A stretch of DNA of 64,000 bases, from positions 49,964,001 to 50,028,000 of the forward strand of contig CP136891.1 in NCBI GenBank assembly GCA_034359265.1. The letters are read 5' to 3'. This DNA comes from Canna indica (lineage: Eukaryota > Streptophyta > Magnoliopsida > Zingiberales > Cannaceae). The notes beneath the pieces are model-generated. The model did no database searches. It was not told the DNA's origin and was given only the letters and a program-made list of their open reading frames with translations. Position numbers and translations under genes: made by a program. This document shows, one piece after another, positions 45,119 to 56,749 of this stretch (its first letter is position 1; each line of letters starts with the position of its first letter).

Positions 45119-46976
45119 AAAACCAAGAAGAGGAGGATTCACAGGAACCTACAATGCCACCAGAAGAAACACCACATCAGCCTGCTACCAAAGAATTCTG
45201 GTTCTCTACACCTGCGCTTCAACCACCTTCCATAGAAGCCAATGACACTGCTTCATAAGAACAGACCACTGAAGAACATGTTCAAATTCAAGAGGAGCCA
45301 CACAGGGTCCAGGAGGAGCAATATCAAGTTGAGGAGGAGAATCCTTATTCCATCACCCTCAATCGACCTAGGTATGCAAATATTGCTGCATATGCTCTAG
45401 CAGTGGGCGAAGAAACTCCATGCACTGAAGAACCAGCCTCCTATAAAGAAGCCCTAAATAGGACATATTCAAGAAAGTGGCATGAAGCTATGGCAGAAAA
45501 TTCAAGTCCTTACAGAAAAATAATACTTGGGAACTTGTGAAGCCTCCACCGCACAAGAAACTTGTTGGGTGCAAGTGGATCTACAAACTCAAAGAAGGCG
45601 GTATCTATAAAGCTCGGCCGGTGGCAAAGGGATACAGTCAAAAGGAAGGTGTTGACTACAAAGATATTTTCTCTCCTGTGATTAAGCATACCTCTATTCG
45701 TGTTCTTCTAGCATTAGTAGCCATGCAAGACTTGGAGTTAGAACAGCTTGACGTAAAGACAGCTTTCCTACATGGTGACTTAGAAGAACAGATCTACATG
45801 ACACAACCTGAAGGGTTTGAAGAGAAAAATAAAGTTGATCATGTCTGTCTCCTAAAGAAGTTACTCTATGACCTCAAATAATCTCCCAGACAATGGTATA
45901 AGAGGTTTGATCAGTTTATGCTTGGTATTGATTTCAGTAGATCATCTTTTGACAGTTGTGTTTATTTAAAAAAATCATCTAGTTATATGATTTATTTGCT
46001 TCTTTATGTTGATGATATGCTTATTGCGGCAAAAGATATTACTGAAATAAACAGGCTTAAGAAATACCTTATAGGTAAATTTGACATGAAGGACCTTGGG
46101 GCTGCAAGAAAAATCCTTGGGATGGAGATAAAGCGAGACCGCAAAGCAAGAAAGCTATACCTAACACAGGAGAGTTATGTAAAGCATGTGGTTGAGTGTT
46201 TTGGCATGCAAGAAGCAAAATCCATCAAAATACCTCTTGCCCCTCACTTCAAATTATCAGAGTTACTATGGCCGAAAGATGAAAAAGAAAGAATTGGCAT
46301 GTCACAAGTACCCTGTGCAAGCGCAGTTGGCAGTCTTATGTATGCCATGATCTGTACCCGCCCAAACATAGCACATGCAATCAGTGTTGTGAGCTGGTAC
46401 ATGACAAATCTAGGAAAAACACATTGGGAGGCGATTAAATGGATACAACACTACTTACAAGGTACTTCTAAAGACAATCTTGTTTTCGGTGGATCTAATG
46501 AATCGTTTGCAGGATATTCAGACTCGGATTATGCCGATGACCTTGATAAGAGAAGATCGATCACCGCCTATATCTTCACTATAGGTGGAACTGCAATAAG
46601 TTGGAAAGTCAGCCTACAACCTACTGTCGCCCACTCCACCACTGAAGCGAAGTACATGGCTATTACAGAAGCGATTAAAGAAGTAATCTAGCTTGAGAAC
46701 TTGATAAAAGAACTAACTTCTCAAAATAGGGACATAGTTGTGCATAGTGACAGTCAGAGTGCAATTCATCTATCAAAAAATCAGATGTACCATGAAAGGA
46801 CAAAGCACATCGATGTCAAATTCCACTTCATCAAAGACATTCTTTCAAAAGGAGAAATAAAGCTTCAAAAAATTAACACGGCTCACAATCCTGCAGATAT
46901 GCTAACAAATGTACTACCAACAACCAAGTTTGATTACTGCATGAACTTGGTTAAACTGCTTCAAAGCACAGGTTAG
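45119..46976 (+). pseudogene. Tork-like copia RT and RNase H
   Basis: After a Glu-rich linker come NRPRYANIAAYAL, KEALNRTYSRKWHEAM (a one-base shift near 45510), KPPPHKKLVGCKWIYKLKEG, LDVKTAFLHGDLEE (first catalytic Asp region), YLLLYVDDMLIAA (catalytic pair, about 46005), GYSDSDYADDLDKRRSITAY, STTEAKYMAITEA and HSDSQSAIHLSKN (RNase H). From 45537 to 46976 one frame is open except for two stops, at 45879 (in LK-stop-SPRQ, where Gln is usual) and 46689 (in EVI-stop-LE, where Trp is usual). Both fit single C-to-T or G-to-A transitions. The 5' pol and gag are missing upstream. Confidence 0.9.
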
Positions 46977-47005
46977 CCCTATAGGGCTTTTGGGAGAAGA
47001 GGAGA

Positions 47006-47910
47006 TGGCTACATCAGGCTTAAATCTCATCAAATGAGGAAATTATGAGGATTAATTCAATTAAACCCGACCCAAATTTTAAACCGGTTCAGAAATCCAA
47101 AGCTGGATCAAAAAAAAAGGAAGAAAAAAAAATCATCTTTTGGGCTCGGCCCGGCCCAATTGGGCCAAGCATGTGGGACGAGCCCACCAATTTGCACCAA
47201 TTTGCTCCATGTACACAAATGGAGCTGCTGCCTCAAATTATTCATGCAATTAGAGGCAGCACTTCATTGCATGAATTAAGGCTTTGAATATTATGCACTT
47301 TGACTGGTCAAAGCTCAGTGGGGAGATAAAGATCAAGAGATGGCTTTTGCAACATGGGCGAATACTTTAACCCAGAGCCGCCAATCTTAACTTGTTTCGC
47401 ACGGATGATTGCCACCCCTCAAATTGCTCTTTTCTTAGTCAAATTAAATAGGGCAACCGTTCGATTAAAATTCGTAAGCCCTGCTGAACTCTTCTGGCAT
47501 GATTCACGAAAATAAACATGCAAATATCGGTTCCCTCTCCGGTATAAAAAAAGGCCTAATACAATATTCTAAATCATCTCATCTATTTTATTTCTCAGGT
47601 AAGATTCTTTTTTCGGCGGCTCTTTTCCCTTTCACATTGTCTCATGCAGAAGCAAGAAGATCAAGGACTCTGCATTCGCAGTTTTTAGGCAGAAGCAAGA
47701 ATCCAGATTCCGGAATGGCCGTGTTTTTCTCCTCCCTCTAATAAAATCAAGTGTCATCTTCTCCCCTTGGAGTCGGCCCGGTACCCCACCGGGCCGAACC
47801 ACGTAAATTTTGGTGTTCTTTGTGTTTTATGAATTTATTCATTTTGGTATTTTTCCTTTTGGCGTTTGGACTTTTGGATCCTTACAGAAAGACCCATTTT
47901 TGTTTTAACA
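47006..47910 (+). mobile_element. Copia LTR lying between pol and gag
   Basis: The LTR ends TTTTAACA at 47910, directly before a primer binding site. Its start is probably TGGCTACATC at 47006, after the purine run GGGAGAAGAGGAGA, or possibly TGAGG near 47034. A TATA box TATAAAAA is at 47543-47550. It serves as the 3' LTR of the pol on its left and the 5' LTR of the gag on its right. Confidence 0.7.
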
Positions 47911-47914
47911 GTTG

Positions 47915-47926
47915 CGGTATCAGAGC
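47915..47926 (+). other. Primer binding site, one-base variant
   Basis: CGGTATCAGAGC, a one-base variant of the tRNA-iMet site TGGTATCAGAGC, four bases after the LTR. Confidence 0.75.
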
Positions 47927-47938
47927 CAACAATCCACA

Positions 47939-48598
47939 ATGTCAGGGACAAAATACGAAATCCAGAAATTGGACCATTATGTCAACTACTCATTATTAGC
48001 TTTGAAGATGAAAGCAATATTGGTTAAAGAGAACCTGCAGGAAACTATTCGTGGGCGAGATGAGATGGAAGGCAGTGAAAAGGAAAATGATCGGGCCGAT
48101 GAAAGTGCTAAAGTCACATTGTACATGAGCGTCTGCGACGAGGCACTATGAGAAGTTGCATCAGAAAAGACCGTCACAGATGTATGGAAAAAGCTTGCTA
48201 CAATCTACCAGTATAAAACTCTTACAAGTAAGATAACACTTAGATAGAAATTATATTTTTTACGCATGACTGATGGCACTTCTATTAAAAATTATATTAG
48301 CACTTTTCGTTCTATTCTTGATGATCTTGAGGATATGGGAGTTTCATTTGAGGAAGAAGATAATGTTTTTATGCTTCTAATTACTCTCCCTACTTTTTTA
48401 AAAAAATTTTGAGAAAATTTATTGTATGGCAAGAACACTATTACTCTGGAAGAGGTGACAACAATGCTAGTGTCCAAGGAGATTGTCAACTCTCAACTTA
48501 CCATAGAATCCTCTAGAAGCCGTGGAGAAGCCCTGAACACTAGAGGACAAAACAGGTCACGGGATAAAAGTCGGGGTAAGTTCAGATCTAAATCCAGG
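47939..48598 (+). pseudogene. Copia gag (UBN2-type), truncated
   Basis: The ATG at 47939 begins MSGTKYEIQKLDHYVNYSLL; then come MKAILVKENLQETIRG, SEKTVTDVWKKLATIYQYKT and SFEEEDNVFMLLITLP. The frame is constant but holds stops at 48149 (TGA), 48246 (TAG) and 48410 (TGA). It ends in an Arg/Ser-rich stretch ([18 protein letters not shown]) just before the zinc knuckle, where a minus-strand gypsy element starts at about 48599. Confidence 0.85.
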
Positions 48599-49815
48599 TA
48601 CATACTTCTTCAGCATAGATACATGGAATACTGGATGTACTCGGTCCATACTATGAGGTAAGGCCAACTCATAGGCCACAGCTCCCCTATGCTTGAGAAT
48701 AGGAAATGGCCCAATGAACCTAGGGTTTAGCTTTCCTTTCTTACCAAATCTCACCACCCCTTTCATAGGGGACACCTTGAGGAACACCATGTCCCCCTCA
48801 GCAAACTCTACCTCCTTGGCCTTTTCACCTGCATACATCTTCTAGCGACTCTGAGCTGCCAACAGTCTCTCCCTTATTAGCATCACCTTTTCCACTGCTC
48901 CTCCACCAGGTCAGATCCCATCATGAGGGAATTCCCTTCCTCAAACTAGCCTACAGGCGACCTGCATCTCAGCCCATACAATGCCTCAAATGGGACCATC
49001 CCGATGCTGCTGTGATAACTGTTATTGTAGGCAAACTCAATCAAGGGTAAGTGCCTCTCCCAACTGCCCTCCAAATCTAGGACACATGCTCTCAGCATAT
49101 CCTCTAGCGTCTGAATAGTCCGCTCTGACTGACCATCTGTCTGAGGGTGAAATGCAGTACTGAATCGAACCTGAGTGCCCAATGCCTCCTGGAAAGATTG
49201 CCAAAATTGAGCAGTGAACTGAGTGCCCTGATCTGAAATGATCATAACAGGAACACCATGGTAAGCGACGATCTGATCCAAGAATAACCTCGCATACTGC
49301 TCGGCTAAAAAGGTCATCCTTATTGGTATGAAATTTGACGTCTTGGTTAGGCGATCCACCACTACCCAGATAGAATCATTGTCTTTTCCAAACTTTCGCA
49401 ACCCCGTCACAAAATCCATGATTGTCTTCTCCCATTTCCACTCTGGTACTCCTAGGTTCTGGAGCAACCATGTCGGCTTCAAATGCTCAGCCTTAACCTG
49501 CTGACACACCAAGCACTTAGATACGAACTCGGCCACCTCTCTTTTCATGCCTTTCCACCAATAATTCTGCCTTAGATCACGATACATCTTCGTGGCTCCC
49601 GGATGCATAGTGTATGTGGACCGATGAGACATCTCTTGCACTTGCCTGCGAACCTCAGCCATATCTGGCACCACTATCCTGTTCTTAAACCTCAGAACGC
49701 CCTCTGAGTCAACACCGAACCCATTATCGGCATAGCCTCTCCTGGCCAAATCCTTAGTGAGAGTACAAAAAGCATCCTCCTCCTTCATTGCTCGCAACAT
49801 ATCAACCAACGTGGA
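48599..49815 (-). pseudogene. Gypsy integrase, core intact, C-terminus cut
   Basis: One open frame (49809-48946, 287 residues) covers the His2-Cys2 finger ([20 protein letters not shown] and [14 protein letters not shown]), the first Asp in [11 protein letters not shown], the second in [15 protein letters not shown] and the Glu in [14 protein letters not shown], with the spacing of DD35E kept. After a frameshift near 48940 the C-terminal domain continues: [26 protein letters not shown] and [14 protein letters not shown]. It ends at the copia junction. Integrase inserts element cDNA into chromatin; all catalytic residues are visible, but the protein lacks its tail. Confidence 0.9.
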
Positions 49816-51049
49816 CTACACCTTTAAGTGAGCCACAAGCGCACCAGAATCTGATACTGATAAGACTACTCCACCATCCAAACATATGGTCAAATCCTTG
49901 GCCAACGGCCTCCTCCTGACTGCCAAATGCGCTAGACTGCCCATAGACTTGCTGCTCAAAGCATCAGCTACCACGTTAACCTTCCCCAAATGGTACATGA
50001 TAGTGCAGTCATAGTCTTTCAAGAGCTCAAGCCATCATCTCTACCTCAGGTTCAACTCCTTATGGGTGAGCAAATACTGGAGGCTCTTATGATTAGTGTA
50101 TATCTCACAAGCCTCGCCAAAAAGGTAATGACGCCACAGCTTCAAAGCGAACACCACTGCTGCTAGCTCAAGGTCAAGAGTTGGGTAATTCTTCTCTTGA
50201 ACCTTCAACTACATGGAGGCATAAGCTATCACCCTACTATTATGCATCAACACCCAACCCAAGCCGACTTGGGAGGCATCACAGTAAACAACAAATCCTC
50301 CCGAGCCTGAGGGTACTGCTAGAACTGGTGCCGACGTCAAGCGGTCCTTGAGCTTCAGAAATCTCTCCTCGCACTTACTGTCTCATTCAAACTTGACATT
50401 CTTCTGAGTCAGGCGGGTCAATGGCGCTGCGATCCTGGAGAAATTCTCCACAACTTTCTGTAATAACCTGTCAACCCCAGGAAACTATGGATCTCATTGA
50501 TATTAGTCGGTCTCTTCCAATTTTGAATTGTTTCTATCTTTGCGGGGTCAACCTTTACTCCATCCCAAGACACCACATGGCCAAGGAACCCCATACTCTC
50601 AAGCCAAAACTCGCACTTGGAGAATTTGGCATACAAGAGGTGCTCCCGGAGAGTCTCTAGAACCATCTGCAAGTGCTTAGCATGCTCCTCCCTGCTCCTG
50701 GAATGAATCAAGATATCATCAATGAACACTATCACAAATTTATCCAAGTATTCCCTGAATATTCGGTTCATCAGGTCTATAAATGTTGCAGGTGCATTAG
50801 TCAGCCCGAAGGACATCACCAGGAACTCAAAGTGCCCATACCTAGACCTGAAAGCAGTCTTGGGGACGTCACTGTCCCGGATCCTCAACTGATGATACCC
50901 TTACTGCAGGTCAATCTTAGAAAACCACTAAGCTCCCTGAAGTTGATTATATAAATCATCAATCTTGGGCAGCAAGTACCAATTCTTCACCGTTGCCTTG
51001 TTAAGCTGCCGGTAATCAATGCACATCCGTATGGACCCAGCTTTCTTTT
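49816..51049 (-). pseudogene. Gypsy reverse transcriptase and RNase H, frameshifted
   Basis: Going left from 51049: [20 protein letters not shown] and KIDLQ with stops. The ORF from 50888 then holds [34 protein letters not shown] (catalytic Asp pair, about 50720) and [11 protein letters not shown]. RNase H follows in broken frames: VVYCDASQVGLGWVL (Asp, about 50280), [19 protein letters not shown] (Glu) and [11 protein letters not shown], where the usual catalytic Asp of YTDHKSLQ is Asn. It ends VVADALSSKS near 49950. This would copy RNA to cDNA and remove the RNA strand. Confidence 0.85.
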
Positions 51050-51889
51050 TCACAAATAACACTGGACACCCCAAGGTGAAACTTGGACTCCGAATGAAGC
51101 CAACTCAAGCAGCTCCTGCAATAGGGACTTCAACTCCCTCAACTCAGCTGGTGTCATCCGATACGATGGAATGGAGATCGGCTTCACCCCTGGCTGTAAG
51201 TCAATGGAGAGCTCAATCTCTCTATCTGGAGGCAACCCTGGAACTCCTCGGGAAATACATCATAGAACCCGCACACCACGGGCATTCCCCCCATGTCCCT
51301 AGTTGCACCTCTGCCTTCCTCTGCCACAGACACAAAGGCTAAGAAAGACTGGCAACCACCCAGAAGTAACCTCCGAGCCCTGAGAGCTGAAATTGCCATC
51401 AACAGCTCTCCCTGTCCCTCACCCTGGAAGATAAATTGGGGCAATCCAAGCTTCCTGAAGGTCACAGTCTTAGCCCTGCAATCCACTGAGGCGAAATGGT
51501 CCACTAACCAGTCCATGTCCAAAATTACATCAAGCTCTAACATCGGTAGGAGTGTCAATTCGGCTATTAACACATGCCCACAAATGACAACCTCGCAGTC
51601 TTAAAAGACTGTCTTTGCCATCACAGAAATGCCCGTAGGCATGGACACCACAAGAGGAAATTCAACCATAGAAGGTTTTCCTCACAACTTAGCAACAAAT
51701 AAGGCAAATACAAAAGAGTACATAGCGCCCGAATCGAACAAGACATATGCAACTGCAGAACCAACAACAAGGTTACCTGACACTACTGCCCTGGATGTCT
51801 TAGCGCCCTCTTGGTTCATAGCAAACACCCATGCAGCGGGCCTCTCTGAACCACCAGCTCGCTGGCCTCCTCCCAGAGTCTAACCCCTC
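51050..51889 (-). pseudogene. Gypsy protease and protease-RT linker
   Basis: The protease active site AYVLFDSGAMYSFV (Asp-Ser-Gly kept, about 51720-51755) follows a gag-pro region with a frame change. The linker ORF (51573-51184) reads LDVILDMDWLVDHFASVDCR and the preceding text FYDVFPEEF. Then MPPDREIELSIDLQPGVKPI leads into RT. The aspartic protease cleaves the polyprotein. Confidence 0.85.
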
Positions 51890-53053
51890 TGAGCTATGTA
51901 ACCCACTGACATCGGTATCTTTCCTCTGGTCTGATTAGGCTGTTGACTGCCTTTGCTAGGACAATCCTTTTTGTAATGCCCAGCCCGTCAACAACAAAAA
52001 CATACCTCTGACCATCCCCAGCAAGTCCCCCTATACCTCCTGTGACATCGATTACACTACTGTGGCCCAGATCTCCAATGCGAACCTCCAGATGATGCCC
52101 CTGGTCCTGAACGCATGTGGCATGTGGAACTGTTATGACCTCCGCCCTGCGGTTGATCTGTTGACTTGAAAGTCCTATCTGAGTGAGTTGACCGACCCAC
52201 CGAAGACTGGGGCCAAAACTTTTTTTCTGGGGACCCTCATGCCTGTCTGTCAGTACCAGTGCCCCCTTTCGGAGTGCCTCATCTACAACCCGAGCAAAGG
52301 AAATGTCCTTTGTATAATGGATCAGTCTGGCAATCTGTGGCCTCAACCCCTCAACAAACCTCTTGACCCTCGCGGACTCTGTGGCTATCAAGGTGAGATT
52401 GTACTTCTAGAGCCGAGTGAACTCCATCTCATAGTTTGTCACCGACATACTGCATATCTGGCGCAGTAGCACGAACTCTTTCGCCCGCCTGTCCCGGACG
52501 CTCATCGGTAGGTACTTCTCCACCATAGAAGCTCTAAACTCCTCCCAGGTAGGGGGTGGTGCATCTGCTGCTCTGTAGTCCCTCCAGGTGTGAAGCCAAT
52601 CATTGGCTGGACCTCTCAGCTCTAACCCGATCAATCTAGCGGTCGTCTCAAAAGAATCACCAAGCTCCCTGCATAACTCATAGCAGTCTCCCAGGAAACT
52701 GGTGACCTCCATCCGCAGTTCTGTCCCTGTATATTTCGGTGGCCTGAATGCAACAAAATCTGCATATGAAGGTGCTCTGGGGGCTCTGACCACTGGTGCT
52801 ACTTGCTAGACCACCTCTGGTGCTGCCTCAGCAACAAAATCATTGTCAGTACTAGTTGTGGCTACTGCCTCAGCTCCTGCTCCCTGCGGAGCACCTCAGT
52901 CAGCTTAGCCACTCGGGCCAGCAACTGAGCAACCATGGGATCCCGTCCCACATCCTCTCGGGCCTGCGGTGGTCTCCCATGACCCCGGCCTCGGCCTCAG
53001 CCTTCATTAGAGTTATTGTCACTACCGCTCCTTAAGGCATCAAAAGCCTTCAT
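51890..53053 (-). pseudogene. Gypsy gag, broken
   Basis: The minus-strand start codon at 53053 gives MKAFDAL, as in the plus-strand copy at 25573. An Arg/Gly region and a Gln/Glu-rich stretch with stops follow. A clean ORF (52793-52407) reads APRAPSYADFVAFRPPKYTG, SFLGDCYELCRELGDSFE and LRGPANDWLHTWRDYRAADA, the retrotransposon gag domain. A second ORF (52391-51894) continues RFVEGLRPQIARLIHYTK. The zinc knuckle (about 51964-52004) keeps Cys, Cys, His, Cys but has a TGA inside it. Gag forms the particle. Confidence 0.85.
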
Positions 53054-53181
53054 CGATCTGGAATCACTTGCTCTCATAACATACCGCCCATTGATCTTAT
53101 AACATACCCCTATTGTATTCTAACACGCTAGCAATGCCCTATATAGTGACAACCCTAGGGCGTAGTCAGACTGAACCACTT

Positions 53182-53193
53182 GCTCTGATACTA
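53182..53193 (-). other. Primer binding site, one-base variant
   Basis: The minus strand reads TAGTATCAGAGC, three bases from the LTR: the tRNA-iMet site with G to A at the second position. Confidence 0.8.
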
Positions 53194-53196
53194 CAT

Positions 53197-55911
53197 TGTC
53201 ACGCCCCAAATTTATGGTCACGTGATCGGCCAGGGTATACGTGCCTATACCCCGCAGCCTAACTCATGCAAATGCCAACTCACAAAAGATAGCGGAAAGA
53301 AACTATAGTTTTATTCATAAAGAGAAACATAAACAGATTTCATTTAACAATATAGTTTTTATCAAAATCTCAAGTGCAGAATAAAATGAATCAAAGAGCA
53401 ACAGTACTGACATTTAAATAAAATCCGAATAAAACATGAATATCCCCACGGGACTACAACTACAATATACCAAAACACAAGTGCATGATAAACTACTAAA
53501 GACTCGACTACGACCCCTAACTAGGACTGTTATGAGATCATGTGGCTCCTATGCCCTCCAACCGCGCCTAGTGCTCTAGCCCACCTCACTGGTCAAGCTC
53601 TGCAAAACAAAAACAACGACAACGGGTGAGTTCAAAGAACTCAGTGAGCGGTTCTACCAACCCCCACGAAAAGAAAAACACGGATAAGATGCATAAAGCA
53701 AGACTCCTGACTCAAGCAGGAAAAGATCACAAGGAAGTGACCAGCTAATAGGCCATCTGGCCACTACCTGCCCGAAGGCAACCAACACCAAAATGGTGAA
53801 GATCAACAAGCCTAAGCCTACCATGCCCTAAGGCAACAACACATACTAGGATAATCGGGAAGGCCCTCCGAACTTATCCTAGTATAGAAAAACTTAGGAG
53901 CAATCGGGAAGACCCTCCGAACTTGCTCCACGAGACGCGAAGGGAGAATTGGGATTCGCCCATCCGAACTTGCCCCTTTAATATATCACAGGAGTAATCG
54001 GGTAGGCCCTCCGAACTTACCCCTTTAAGATATCATAGGAATAATCGGGTAGGCCCTACGAACTTATTCCTTTGAACCACCCGGGGGATAATCGGATAGG
54101 CCCTCCGAACTTATCCCACGAGGCCAAACCAGAACAATCAAGATTTGCTCATCCGAACTTCTTCTACAGGCTGGGAATTAGCCATCCAACCTCCCGGGGC
54201 TAGCCCGCAATTCGGCTCCTCAACGAGCCTCTCCACCATTCATAAAGATATGGCACAATATGACCTAAGTCAAGCTTCTCCTACGGTGTCTTAGGGGTGT
54301 CCCTATTGGAAAGCGTCTCAACACTCCAATACCCGACCCCAACTCCTAGACCCGTAATGTCATAACCCGTGAGGTTTTATTTCATGCATAACTTTATTTA
54401 TTGGTTCATAACAAATTTTGCTGACGCATTGCTCAATTTTAATTATGCAATTAAAATTTAGATCACCAAAATTAGGGTTTTGTTTTAGCTTACTGTTATA
54501 CCCGAAATTGATGTATCTAACCCGAATCAGATTTCCAGAGTGTGTCCTATATTTCCAAACTATATTTTCTGGTCGAAACGATAGGTTACATGACTATGCT
54601 CAGACAAATACATACACTACAGCAAGCATTATAAAAATAACACAGATTCAATCATCTCATCATGAAATTCTAGCAACATTAAGTTTTTCAACATAACATG
54701 AAAATAAATCTGAAATTAATAGAAATTAGGCCATTAATCATATTAATACAGAACACTAATCTTGAGATAAATTTCTCAAATTTCATACTTATTAACAAGA
54801 CTAACAAGCACCAACAATACCATAAACAAGAACACACATCATGATCAAGAACCCATCTTGTAAGAACCTTTATGGCATCAACATCAAGATCCAAATTTTT
54901 TTAAAACATGTTTTTTTTCCAAAAATCACAGATTAAATACAAAGTATGCTTGAACATATAAGAACTCATTTTAATAAGCAAATCGAGACAAACTTCAAGA
55001 TAACCAAGATCTCACTTGGGCATTTCATCGAACACGTTGAGGGCACCCTTGCTCCACCCTTGGCCGAGCACCCCTAGGGTCATCCTAGGGCTGTCGAACC
55101 CCCATTGGGAAGGGATTAGGGCCTCCTCAAATACAGTAATCAAAAAGAACGACGAAAACTTGTGATATTAACGAAAAACCTTCAAGAACATCCAAGCCTT
55201 CAAGATCGGTTTCAAGAATCCGAAGAAACCCGAAAAGAAGGAGGGTAAAACCACTCACCTAAATAGGAAGGATGATTAGAGGAGAAATCCCGGACGACGG
55301 CCCTCGAATCCGGCTTCAAGAGATCGTGGCTCGACTCAAAGAAGGGGGAAGAGGGGGCGGCAGCTCACTTCAAGCCGCCGGTTTGAAGAGAGGGAAAGGG
55401 GAAAAGAAAGGGATTGGCTCGGCTTGGTTGGGCGGCTCCTCTCTGCTCGGCTCCAAGGAAGGGAGAGGGGAAGAAGGGAGGCGACGGCTTGGCGGCTGGC
55501 TGCTCGGCGGCTCCAAGAGGGGAAGGGAGGGGCAGCGGCTCAAGCGGCAAGCTCCTCTCTTCTCCTTCAATCGGTTGGACGGCTCCAATAGGAAACCGCC
55601 AGCCCTAGGGGGTAATTTTTATAATCCCCTCCCACTTTCGCCTAACCACACCCTAACCCGCACTCTCCTCAACCCGAATTCGCAACCCGCTAACCCAAAC
55701 TAATCCCATGAGAGAAATACAAACAATAAACACATGCACATCCACATGTAACCTAATCAAATAAATTAGCTACATAATTATAACCCACAACTCAACTTAC
55801 CCGAGCTCGCACCAGACCACGAGTCGACTCGGCTCGACCTCGAACTATCCCTCTAGGCTAACAAATACAAACATAGACGAAAAACTAAAAATTAATATCT
55901 AGGATATTACA
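53197..55911 (-). mobile_element. Tekay/Del-like 5' LTR
   Basis: On the minus strand TGTAATATCCTAGATATT to GGGGCGTGACA, 2715 bp; near-collinear with the plus-strand LTR at 22617. ORFs at 55272-55703 are LTR text read in a GC-rich stretch, not a gene. The right flank, 'tttggtgacc', has no partner because the other LTR is missing. Confidence 0.9.
53840..54165 (-). repeat. LTR minisatellite, CGGGTAGGCCCTCCGAACTT type
   Basis: Seven or so 45-60-bp units with the core 'aatcgggtaggccctccga', the reverse of the array at 24405-24715. Confidence 0.75.
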
Positions 55912-56749
55912 TTTGGTGACCACTATCTCGTGCGACAGGAAGAGCTCCGGCGTGCACACCACGTTGAGCGTCGTGTGGCGGCAGAGTACCATTACTTCGC
56001 GGAGCCATGGGGTTGGCGAAATGAAATCTTCAATGAATTCATATTCATTCTTTTTGTTTATTCATGTTCATTCCTTTTCTGCCGATATCAACTCGTTCAT
56101 ATGTTTTCTATAGGCAACCTGCCCATAGAAGTTGCACACGGAGCATGGAGTCATGCACGCATGATGAATGGGGACCTACTACTAGGTGCATCCCTAACCT
56201 GCATTATAAATATTGGTTCATAAGCATTCATATTTTTGCGTCCAAACACCGAGAGGCTTCTAGCCGAGAGAATAGGGAGTCTGTGACTTTTAATATTTGC
56301 AAAGCAAACAAGGCTAGGTGGAATAAATTAGAAAACATCTTAATGGGCAAATATTACATACATAGAGCAATTTTATCTTACCCCCTGTATATAAATACAA
56401 AAAACATCTTAAAGGTCAAAAGAAGCAATTGAATATAGCCTCGCCCATATGAGTTTCTCTTCATTTCCTTCACGAGAATAATTGTTCTTGACAGTCAAGA
56501 ATCAAATTTATAATTGAAATTTTTTGTCTAGGCTTTTCATAATAAATGAACGAAATTATCAAATATTTATATACTCTAGCCCTTTATTGAATATATTGAA
56601 TATGATTTCATAAAAAAACAAATTAAATATATTTATATAATGAGTTGTAGAAATCGCATTATTGAGTTGTAGCACTTTACTAGAGGCAAAGAGCAAAAGT
56701 GAGATGACTTAAACATGGTGCTGCCAACATCAAATTTGATGATGCCAAC
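55912..56749 (+). other. Unique-looking segment with a short exon-like ORF
   Basis: Next to the LTR, 55915-56040 is open in one frame and GC-rich compared with its surroundings. It reads HYLVRQEELRRAHHVERRVA and AEYHYFAEPWGWRNEIFNEF before running into AT-rich text. I do not recognise the protein. It may be a host exon cut by the gypsy insertion, or chance. From 56450 the sequence is AT-rich and I see nothing in it. Confidence 0.3.

Larger units (their letters stand above)
48599..55911 (-). mobile_element. Tekay/Del-like gypsy element, minus strand, missing its 3' end
   Basis: Right to left on the minus strand: 5' LTR (55911-53197), primer binding site, gag, protease, RT, RNase H, integrase. 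The sequence stops at about 48599, within the integrase C-terminus; any chromodomain and the 3' LTR are gone. The gene order, [10 protein letters not shown] text and large LTRs fit the Tekay/Del chromovirus lineage. It has several stops and frameshifts but is the most complete gypsy body in the window. Confidence 0.85.

Noticed and set aside
55272..55703. 143-codon Gly/Arg-rich ORF
   Set aside because: It lies fully inside the minus-strand gypsy LTR, in its GC-rich leader, and the related LTR at 22617 does not preserve it.
56064..56432. 122-codon ORF
   Set aside because: Composition follows the AT-rich background and no conserved motif was seen.
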